A stretch of 9,194 nt of DNA from Candidatus Izemoplasma sp. (lineage in GTDB: Bacteria > Bacillota_I > Bacilli_A > Izemoplasmatales > Izemoplasmataceae). Made by a program: the position numbers and the translations under genes. Positions 1-5,696 of this stretch are shown here, piece by piece. How positions within the stretch are numbered: the stretch's first letter is position 1; each line of letters begins with the position of its first letter. The stretch covers positions 1 through 9,194 of the forward strand of contig JAOZSP010000052.1 of NCBI GenBank assembly GCA_029939615.1. Reading direction: 5' to 3'. The notes under the pieces are model-generated. The model was given only the letters and a program-made list of their open reading frames with translations. It was not told the DNA's origin and searched no databases.

Positions 1-76
1 ACTCATGAGATATGTTATTTTCATCTAATACAGTGTATAATCCACCGATTAGTTTTGTGATTAATCCTTTTTCCAA
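1..76 (-). CDS. rsgA: RsgA (ribosome small subunit-dependent GTPase A), N-terminal fragment cut by the window edge
   Basis: Only the first 25 codons are present; the reading frame is open and runs off the left edge. The start is a TTG at 76-74, supported by a strong AGGAGGG site at 89-83 with a 6-nt spacer and by an extended -10 promoter further upstream. The fragment contains GLITKLIGGLYTV, which fits the beginning of the N-terminal OB-fold domain of RsgA/YloQ proteins, typically of the form (M)xxGxIxKxxGGxYxV. RsgA is a circularly permuted GTPase that acts in late 30S subunit maturation in the cytoplasm. The GTPase domain and zinc-binding tail lie outside the window, so the call rests on this short N-terminal pattern alone. 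It lies downstream of the DUF2161 gene but is separated from it by a terminator and has its own promoter, so it is probably transcribed independently as a housekeeping gene. Confidence 0.68.
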   Translation of the reverse strand, partial: MEKGLITKLIGGLYTVLDENNISHE

Positions 77-82
77 ATAAAG

Positions 83-89
83 CCCTCCT
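83..89 (-). promoter_or_regulatory. Ribosome binding site that fixes the TTG start of rsgA
   Basis: On the minus strand AGGAGGG at 89-83 lies 6 nt before a TTG at 76-74. No ATG or GTG sits at a usable distance in this frame, so this near-perfect Shine-Dalgarno sequence is what supports the non-ATG start. Confidence 0.75.
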
Positions 90-113
90 AATAAAGATAA
101 TATTTCATACATT

Positions 114-122
114 ATTATATCA
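114..122 (-). promoter_or_regulatory. Extended -10 promoter of the rsgA transcript
   Basis: The minus strand reads TGATATAAT from 122 to 114, a consensus TATAAT preceded by the TGn of an extended -10 element. There is no clear TTGACA at the expected -35 distance, which is tolerable for an extended -10 promoter. Transcription would start near 107 and give a leader of about 30 nt before the TTG start codon. It lies just downstream of the terminator at 153-175, where a promoter for a new transcription unit is expected. Confidence 0.6.
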
Positions 123-152
123 TATCTCTACTAAATACGGTTACCATAAAGA

Positions 153-175
153 AAAAAGAGACCAAGTCTCTTTTT
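153..175 (-). terminator. Rho-independent terminator after the DUF2161 gene, T-rich on both sides
   Basis: AAAAAGAGAC at 153-162 and GTCTCTTTTT at 166-175 form a perfect 10-bp inverted repeat around a 3-nt loop. On the minus strand the stem ends in an unbroken T-run continuing to 152, as for an intrinsic terminator ending the LRR/GNAT/DUF2161 transcript. The plus strand also leaves the stem with T-rich sequence, so it could work both ways, although no plus-strand gene is seen here. The stem includes two bases (174-175) of the TAA stop codon of the DUF2161 gene, so the terminator starts inside the end of the coding sequence. Confidence 0.85.
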
Positions 176-905
176 ATTTCATGTTTTTATGTAATATATT
201 AGTTCCTTTTTTCTTTCTCCTTTTAGATTCAATATTCAATATCTCATCTACTACGTAAGAGTAATTAATTATTTCCTTTTTCCCAATATCGCTTAAAGAA
301 TAATGTCCTCTAGTAATTCGATCAAACCAACCATAATAATTTTGTTGCAAAATCGAAGCACATTTATAGTCATTAGTTAATTCCTTGATTTCTTTTATAG
401 TTAACTCTTTTCCTATTAAATAATGAGCTACTATGATTGCTCTTTCGCGGTAAGCAGTAATAATTTTTGTTTTAGTTACTCCTCCTGTATTAAAGGCAGT
501 ATATCGTTGTTCAAATTCTTTTAATAGCTTCCTTTTCTTAATTCTATTTTTTTTCATAGTATAGTTCATCGGATCCAAAAATGTTTGCACAGAGTCTTTT
601 TTCATATCAACAAAAAGCAATCCTAGTTGTAACCTTCTAACAAGATGCATTTTTTCTCTAAACTGTTTTGATCTTAGTTGTTTAGTTAGAGGTCTTTCAA
701 TAGCAAGATAAACATAATCACTAATTCTTTGTCTTTTACAACCTTGATACATCAAGGTTGTATTAAGTGTTTTTTTCATCTCAACAATTACTACTAAGTC
801 ATCCTTAACAGCAGTAATATCAGCGTTTAACACTTCTGCCTTAACTGAATATCCTGCTTTTTCAAGATGTTTTTTTATACTTTGATACATGTCTTTTTCT
901 AACAT
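174..905 (-). CDS. DUF2161 family putative PD-(D/E)XK phosphodiesterase
   Basis: This 243-residue protein matches the layout I know for DUF2161 (putative PD-(D/E)XK phosphodiesterase). An N-terminal helix (about 1-18) leads into a nuclease-like core with E24, D29 and VEMKK at 41-45, so E42-x-K44 follows D29 at the usual distance for the Asp...Glu-x-Lys metal site. Then come a DYVYLAI strand (63-69), an LGLLFVD strand (94-100), a basic helix (117-130), TAYRERA (150-156) and a winged-helix-like end with QNYYGWFDR (188-196). The C-terminus is very lysine/arginine-rich (227-243), which fits nucleic-acid binding but does not prove it. No signal peptide or membrane segment is seen, so it is cytoplasmic. 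The ATG has an AAGGAG site (917-912) with a 6-nt spacer. It starts 39 bp after the GNAT-fusion gene with no terminator between, so it is probably the last gene of that operon. The biochemical role of the family is not established. Confidence 0.8.
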   Translation of the reverse strand: MLEKDMYQSIKKHLEKAGYSVKAEVLNADITAVKDDLVVIVEMKKTLNTTLMYQGCKRQRISDYVYLAIERPLTKQLRSKQFREKMHLVRRLQLGLLFVDMKKDSVQTFLDPMNYTMKKNRIKKRKLLKEFEQRYTAFNTGGVTKTKIITAYRERAIIVAHYLIGKELTIKEIKELTNDYKCASILQQNYYGWFDRITRGHYSLSDIGKKEIINYSYVVDEILNIESKRRKKKGTNILHKNMK

Positions 906-944
906 AATAGACTCCTTGAATTATGTTTCTATTTTTGTTGTTTT

Positions 945-3872
945 CTATACTTCAAATTTAATATTTTCTAGATCTATTAACCAATTTTTCTCTAATTCAT
1001 CCTTTGTGAAAATAATGAAATCACCTGCAAATTGCTTACTTTTCTTATCTGCTACAGTAACTTCACCTTCTGAGAATAAAATCGTATATCCTTTTTGTGT
1101 TTCCAAAAGTAATTTGTTTTCTTTATTATAAATTCCTAACTTATATTCTCTTTCCCCCTCAAACAATGCTAATTTATCAGCGTATTCTTCTACATTTATA
1201 TCATTGCACTTGTACTTAGTTTTGCCACTTTTAAATGTTACTGCATTTGGATTATCATCAATCTTCAGTGTTGTGAAACGATGAAATCCTTTTCTAAGTA
1301 CTAGTTTCCCAGAATTATTTACAACGTTTGTAAAAGTATGGATTAACTTAACTCCAGGTAGTGTTAAACAATATGTTTCATAAATCAAACCTTTTAGTTC
1401 AGGCTCTTTTTGAAGATCAAGAGATATCTTTATCCCTTGCCATTCGTTCCCGAAATTATCTGATATTTTCACAAATTCAGCAGTTCGGTTTTCTTTTAAT
1501 GCTGTAATATCTTGGATTCCATTAGAACGCTGAACTATACCTCCAACAAAATCACCCCACCACACTCTTTCTTTTGGAAGGGGGTAATTTGAATCTAACC
1601 ATTCGTATCCATCAAATTGTAATGAAAAAATAGAATCGGCATATTTACTAGATGTCTTAAATGATAACTCACCATTAGATACTTCTAATATCCCATCTTT
1701 TTGCACTAAACTTATTTGACCTTTTACTTTATGAATTAGTCTATTATAACTTACAAACCTATCTCTTAGAGAAATATCTATCTTTTGCAATTCTGGAGCA
1801 ACTGTTATAGATGATTCTAATGGAACTTCTAAACTACCCACAGTTATTGTTCCTTTAATATCGGTTTTCCTATTATTTACAACAGACATCTCTACATTCT
1901 GTTTTGAAAAAGGATTTCCGTCATTTATTACTACATCTAAGTATTTCACTCTTTTTCTATTCCCTTTGTTACCTGTAAAAGTTCTAAAGTCCTCAACATT
2001 CGGATGAACAAATGAACAGTAGAATTTTGAACTAAAGTATGACTCATCAGTGTTAAGAATAATATTGGATTTGTCAAAAGTCATTTTCCAATCTGTTATT
2101 TTCATTTTCTCATCTTTACTCCACGATACACCATATTTAAGATTTTTATTATATATCCAGTTCTCATCGACTTTTATATCACTAATATTTTCAAGTGCTG
2201 ATCCATCAGTTCCAATCACTTCTAGAAACTTACCATCATATGGAATAACACAATCTTTTAAATTTAGCCAAAGAGGAATTGATAATGATAACTCCCTTGA
2301 TAATCCTTTATTTAAAAGTTCATAACTTACACTCAACAACCCATATGTATTATTAACGTGAATTATTACTTGAACATCTTTAAATGATGTAGAGGTAAAG
2401 ATAATATCCATGTCATTACTTGATTTAAACTGAATTTCTGGCTTTGCATTGCTAAATTCTAAACTATATGGCAATCCAATTCGTGGTACAAAGAATGTAG
2501 CTTGTGCTCTTTTATCATAACCGTTAATAATATCCATGCTATTACCATGTAAATTAAATGTGAACATATAATTTCCACTAACTATATATGCTTTATCTTC
2601 CATTAAACAAGTAAAGGAAGTATTAGACCCTTTGAAAGGTAGAGAAACTCGTTTCTCTACTTTTTTATCTCTAAAACTAATCGAAGCTAATTCATTATAA
2701 AATCCGTAGTCATATAGCATATAACTTAGTTTTATTGATCGTTTTTCTTTAGAATTCAATTCCACTTGAATATCATTACCGAATTCCACAAAATTGCTAG
2801 GTAATTTTATTACAAATGTTTCTTTTGTGCTTAGGTTATTTTCAATATCTAAATAACAATCATAATCTTTGTTTAAAACATGATTATATAGTGTTGTATT
2901 CAATTTAAGCTTTACAGGGTATTTTGGCTCAATTCCTACTTTGAAACTAGCTGATTTACCGTTAATAAGTAATTTTGCTTCAACTACTGGATGTGTTTCA
3001 CTTTTTTCTTGATCTTTAGTAATTGATCCTACATAAAATGGATTACTAATAATCACTTCTTCTTTCACATCAATTGTTTTATCCATATTAAACTCAATAT
3101 TCTTATTGTTTTTTCCTTTAAATTTAATCTGTAATTTCTTATTTGATTTATTTACCAGTCTAAACTTAACTTCATATTGATTATCAAATACTAAATCATG
3201 TTCATCTATTGTCATTTCAATTAAATAATCTGGAGTTTCAATATATCTTATCCCTCTACCTGTTTTCTCAAATTCAATCGCTAATTTTGTATCTTTGTTT
3301 TCAAAGTCATAACGATAATATTCAAAACCATTCCTAGATTCGCCATCTTGTTCCATATTTATTATTCTTTTACTATCTTTATACCACTCTATTTTATTTA
3401 AATAGTCTTTTAGTGCTTCTGTTTGGTATAAGTAAGGGATAAAATTCATTAAATGAACCGAACTATTTCTTCTTTCCCAAAAGAACCCGCATTTTTTATA
3501 AAGGGGCATCGCTTTAATATTTCCACTCCAAGTAAACAAATCGAACCTTGGCCACTTAGATACTATTGCATCTTCTAATACTTTCAAAATTAATGCTTTT
3601 CCAACTTTTTTTCCATGATATTCAGGAATTACATTTAATAATGGTAAATACGAAGCTCCTTCATCATGTTTGTACTCAGATAAACTACAGTATCCAACAA
3701 CTTCATCATTATCAATAGCTATATACAGTTTTTCATTCCCTGAGTTTGCTTCTGATGCAATAACATCTGATGTAGTTGTTATTGATTCATCATTACCCCA
3801 TTCTTCTTTACTCTTATTCCACATTACAGCTACTTTTTCAGCATATTTATCGTTATATTCTACTATTTTCAT
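945..3872 (-). CDS. Large GNAT acetyltransferase fused to a multi-domain beta-sandwich region
   Basis: This 975-residue protein has no signal peptide or membrane helix and is therefore probably cytoplasmic. Residues 1-145 are a GNAT N-acetyltransferase domain. The acetyl-CoA pyrophosphate loop is at IPEYHGKKVGKAL (82-94), and the motif B region is GNIKAMPLYKKCGF (117-130), with N118 and Y125 placed as in active GNAT enzymes. The remaining roughly 800 residues are mostly short alternating beta-strands. I read two Ig-like segments (about 215-315 and 318-411), a sandwich segment (about 420-640), another Ig-like segment (about 643-720) and a final segment (about 727-960). The final segment contains WWGDFVGGIVQR (771-782) and LPGVKLIHTFTNVVNNSG (838-855), which resembles galactose-mutarotase-like super-sandwiches of carbohydrate-active enzymes. 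The GNAT call is firm; the sandwich reading is inference. Acceptor substrate unknown; a carbohydrate or amino sugar is a guess. The ATG has GAGGG 6 nt upstream. It follows the LRR lipoprotein gene by 25 bp and precedes the DUF2161 gene by 39 bp, suggesting one operon. Confidence 0.8.
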   Translation of the reverse strand: MKIVEYNDKYAEKVAVMWNKSKEEWGNDESITTTSDVIASEANSGNEKLYIAIDNDEVVGYCSLSEYKHDEGASYLPLLNVIPEYHGKKVGKALILKVLEDAIVSKWPRFDLFTWSGNIKAMPLYKKCGFFWERRNSSVHLMNFIPYLYQTEALKDYLNKIEWYKDSKRIINMEQDGESRNGFEYYRYDFENKDTKLAIEFEKTGRGIRYIETPDYLIEMTIDEHDLVFDNQYEVKFRLVNKSNKKLQIKFKGKNNKNIEFNMDKTIDVKEEVIISNPFYVGSITKDQEKSETHPVVEAKLLINGKSASFKVGIEPKYPVKLKLNTTLYNHVLNKDYDCYLDIENNLSTKETFVIKLPSNFVEFGNDIQVELNSKEKRSIKLSYMLYDYGFYNELASISFRDKKVEKRVSLPFKGSNTSFTCLMEDKAYIVSGNYMFTFNLHGNSMDIINGYDKRAQATFFVPRIGLPYSLEFSNAKPEIQFKSSNDMDIIFTSTSFKDVQVIIHVNNTYGLLSVSYELLNKGLSRELSLSIPLWLNLKDCVIPYDGKFLEVIGTDGSALENISDIKVDENWIYNKNLKYGVSWSKDEKMKITDWKMTFDKSNIILNTDESYFSSKFYCSFVHPNVEDFRTFTGNKGNRKRVKYLDVVINDGNPFSKQNVEMSVVNNRKTDIKGTITVGSLEVPLESSITVAPELQKIDISLRDRFVSYNRLIHKVKGQISLVQKDGILEVSNGELSFKTSSKYADSIFSLQFDGYEWLDSNYPLPKERVWWGDFVGGIVQRSNGIQDITALKENRTAEFVKISDNFGNEWQGIKISLDLQKEPELKGLIYETYCLTLPGVKLIHTFTNVVNNSGKLVLRKGFHRFTTLKIDDNPNAVTFKSGKTKYKCNDINVEEYADKLALFEGEREYKLGIYNKENKLLLETQKGYTILFSEGEVTVADKKSKQFAGDFIIFTKDELEKNWLIDLENIKFEV

Positions 3873-3897
3873 TTGTGTCCCTCATTTCATATGTTTT

Positions 3898-5517
3898 TTA
3901 TTCTGAACTATATTCGGTTATTGGGTATATATCATCACTATAGTTTTTCCAAAAAATAGAAGTTAAATACTCATCTATCGAATCATTTGATACATATATT
4001 TTGAAATCCTCTTCATCAACAGGACCAAAACTCACAGTTAAAAATGTAATGCTTCCATCAATTAAGAGACTTCTATTAACAATGATTGTATCAATACTAC
4101 TATTTGTTAATGCATACATTCTAATATACATTACACTACTTGGAATATTTAATTCTGACAACATTTCCGCACCATGAAATGCTCCCATACCGATATTTGT
4201 TAGTTCATTACCTAAATCAGTCATTTCTAAATACTTGTTATATGCAAAAGAATAAGGACCTATTGATAAGATTCCTTCTGGCACAGTATAGCTATCTCCA
4301 CTTTTTGCAGCTGGATATTTTACTAACTCAGCATCATTAAATAAAACACCGTCTATTGTATAATAATGTTCATTATTTTCATCTACGACAATTTCCTTTA
4401 AATTACTTAATCCCTGAACAACAAACTCAATATTAAAAGACTCACTAATAATGATTGTTTCTAAGAACATATTATTCATAAAAGCATACATATTTATTGT
4501 TTGCAAACTATCTAGTAGTGTGTAGCTAGTCCCTTCTTTACCTGGTGGGTAATATATTAGTCTAGTAAGGTTTTTATTATAAAGAACCCCCTCTAAAACA
4601 GCAAAGAATTCACTTTCTTCACCTACTATGAAATTTCTTAAACTAATACATCCTTCAAATGAGTCAGCGAAGAAAAACGAAGTAGCTTCAGGTATTTGCA
4701 CAACTTCTAAAGACGTAGCTCCTTTAAAAGCAAAGTTCCCAAAAGTCATATGAGCACTCAACTGGAAATAATTACTATCTACTATTGCATTATAATAAAA
4801 ATACTCTATTCCATCTATCCAAATTGAATCATTTATACTTACAATTTCTAATATTGGACATCCATCACTGAATTTCCAAGTTCCTTCTTCAACACTTCCT
4901 TCAATAATTATACAAGTTTCAGTATATTCAGCCATAATATCGTCATACGCTAAATCGCTTATCATATCAAGTACAGTAAGAAGATAATTCCCATAAAATG
5001 ATACTTCCTTTAACTCTATACTGTTGTAAAAAGCAAATGAATTTACATATGCATCGACAGGAATAATCACTTCAACTAGATTTGATTCTTCAAAGGCGTA
5101 ACCCATAATACTTGTAACTAATTTTCCATTAATCATTTGAGGAATTTTCAAATGTGTCGCATTACCTGTATAACCAGTAATACCAACTTTATTTGGTTCT
5201 TGTTCAAATTCAGTATATTCAAATACATCCGTAACTATTTCAAAACTTGCATATAAGGTTATATCACGAGTCACTGTATATTCATCATAATATATATAAT
5301 CTTCTGATGTGTATCCAACAAACAGCATTCCCTCTTCTTCTAATTCAGGAAGTTCAATTAAAGTATTCTCTTCAATATTCTCAATAACTTCAATTAATTC
5401 TCCATTGTTGTATAGTGATACTGTATACGTTGGGATAACCTCTTCTTTATCACACCCACTAATTCCAACTACAAAAATAAACAGTAGTAAAACTTTACCA
5501 ATCATTCTTAACTCCAT
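3898..5517 (-). CDS. Secreted BspA-type leucine-rich-repeat lipoprotein with an InlB B-repeat-like domain
   Basis: The 539-residue product begins with a lipoprotein signal peptide: a hydrophobic core LLLFIFVV (10-17) and lipobox ISGC (19-22), so Cys22 would be lipidated and the protein anchored outside the membrane. Residues about 31-93 resemble the Listeria/Bacteroides repeat (Flg_new/InlB B-repeat), ending in TRDITLYASF. Residues about 105-510 are irregular BspA-like LRR_5 repeats, with hallmark stretches such as DGVLFNDAELVKYP (389-402) and SIGPYSFAYNKYLE (418-431). The tail IYVSND...YSDDIYPI is a common ending of such proteins. These proteins usually mediate adhesion or surface binding; the ligand here is unknown. 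I chose ATG 5517 because AAAGGTGG lies 8 nt upstream. A GTG at 5529 is in frame but lies inside that site (would give 543 residues), and an ATG at 5505 with GGAG 6 nt upstream is also possible. First gene of the probable LRR/GNAT/DUF2161 operon. Confidence 0.88.
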   Translation of the reverse strand: MELRMIGKVLLLFIFVVGISGCDKEEVIPTYTVSLYNNGELIEVIENIEENTLIELPELEEEGMLFVGYTSEDYIYYDEYTVTRDITLYASFEIVTDVFEYTEFEQEPNKVGITGYTGNATHLKIPQMINGKLVTSIMGYAFEESNLVEVIIPVDAYVNSFAFYNSIELKEVSFYGNYLLTVLDMISDLAYDDIMAEYTETCIIIEGSVEEGTWKFSDGCPILEIVSINDSIWIDGIEYFYYNAIVDSNYFQLSAHMTFGNFAFKGATSLEVVQIPEATSFFFADSFEGCISLRNFIVGEESEFFAVLEGVLYNKNLTRLIYYPPGKEGTSYTLLDSLQTINMYAFMNNMFLETIIISESFNIEFVVQGLSNLKEIVVDENNEHYYTIDGVLFNDAELVKYPAAKSGDSYTVPEGILSIGPYSFAYNKYLEMTDLGNELTNIGMGAFHGAEMLSELNIPSSVMYIRMYALTNSSIDTIIVNRSLLIDGSITFLTVSFGPVDEEDFKIYVSNDSIDEYLTSIFWKNYSDDIYPITEYSSE

Positions 5518-5525
5518 TATTAAAT

Positions 5526-5533
5526 CCACCTTT
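5526..5533 (-). promoter_or_regulatory. Ribosome binding site that decides the start of the LRR lipoprotein gene
   Basis: The minus strand reads AAAGGTGG from 5533 to 5526, 8 nt before the ATG at 5517-5515. The upstream in-frame GTG (5529-5527) overlaps this site, so it is unlikely to be the true start. A weaker GGAG within the first codons could serve the alternative ATG at 5505-5503. Confidence 0.6.
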
Positions 5534-5537
5534 CAAG

Positions 5538-5575
5538 AAAAAAAGCCCAAGAAGGACTATATATATATTCTCCTT
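5538..5575 (-). promoter_or_regulatory. Attenuator-like element in the leader of the LRR lipoprotein operon
   Basis: In the leader RNA, AGUCC (5558-5554) can pair with GGGCU (5548-5544) around a UUCUU loop, with one G-U pair; the U-run to 5538 follows directly, as in an intrinsic terminator. An alternative stem, AAGGA (5575-5571) with UCCUU (5556-5552), uses some of the same bases, so the two exclude each other. This is the arrangement of a transcriptional attenuator. Both stems are only 5 bp, no known riboswitch or T-box motif is recognisable, and no leader-peptide start codon was found. A chance arrangement in AT-rich DNA is quite possible. Confidence 0.3.
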
Positions 5576-5584
5576 ACTTTCATT

Positions 5585-5593
5585 ATTATAACA
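5585..5593 (-). promoter_or_regulatory. Extended -10 promoter of the LRR/GNAT/DUF2161 operon
   Basis: The minus strand reads TGTTATAAT from 5593 to 5585, a consensus -10 hexamer with the TGn extension. A weak CTGATT (5614-5609) lies 18 bp upstream as a possible -35 element. The start of transcription would be near 5578, giving a leader of about 60 nt before ATG 5517. The promoter lies just downstream of the terminator of the GH2 operon, consistent with a new transcription unit starting here. Confidence 0.65.
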
Positions 5594-5628
5594 TATCTTC
5601 TTAAAAAAAATCAGATAAAAGAACATAC

Positions 5629-5660
5629 AAAAAGAGACCAAGATTCTTTCTCGGTCTCTT
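5629..5660 (-). terminator. Rho-independent terminator of the sugar transporter/GH2 operon
   Basis: On the minus strand AAGAGACC (5660-5653) pairs perfectly with GGTCTCTT (5639-5632) around a 13-nt loop, and the T-run ends at 5629. The stem starts 36 nt after the TAA stop of the GH2 gene. The plus-strand exit is A-rich, so this one should work only leftwards. Its left arm and loop edge share a 14-base core with the terminator at 153-175. Confidence 0.85.
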
Positions 5661-5696
5661 AGTAAAAAGAGGAAAATTTAATAAATTCAAAGAGAA

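Noticed and set aside
906..944. Possible separate promoter for the DUF2161 gene (CATAAT-like hexamer)
   Set aside because: The hexamer is only a few bases from the AAGGAG ribosome binding site, leaving no room for a start of transcription upstream of it, and no -35 element or TGn extension is present.
889..1131. Plus-strand open frame of 80 codons antisense to the GNAT-fusion 3' end
   Set aside because: It overlaps a well-supported minus-strand gene and the adjoining gene boundary, and has no domain. Similar short plus-strand frames at 2050-2325, 3670-3906 and 4140-4340 were rejected for the same reasons.
5527..5529. GTG as start codon of the LRR lipoprotein
   Set aside because: The GTG lies inside the AAAGGTGG ribosome binding site used by the ATG at 5517, and the shorter product begins with a normal lipoprotein signal peptide.
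174..5660. Mobile element carrying the three-gene unit
   Set aside because: There is no transposase, integrase, terminal inverted repeat or tRNA-end repeat. The only shared flanking sequence is the 14-base terminator core, which is explained by its terminator function.
5309..5662. Plus-strand open frame of 117 codons antisense to the start of the LRR lipoprotein gene
   Set aside because: It runs across the lipoprotein signal peptide, its promoter and the GH2 terminator in antisense. Its translation is low-complexity Ser/Ile/Lys-rich without a recognisable domain, as expected of a shadow frame in AT-rich DNA.
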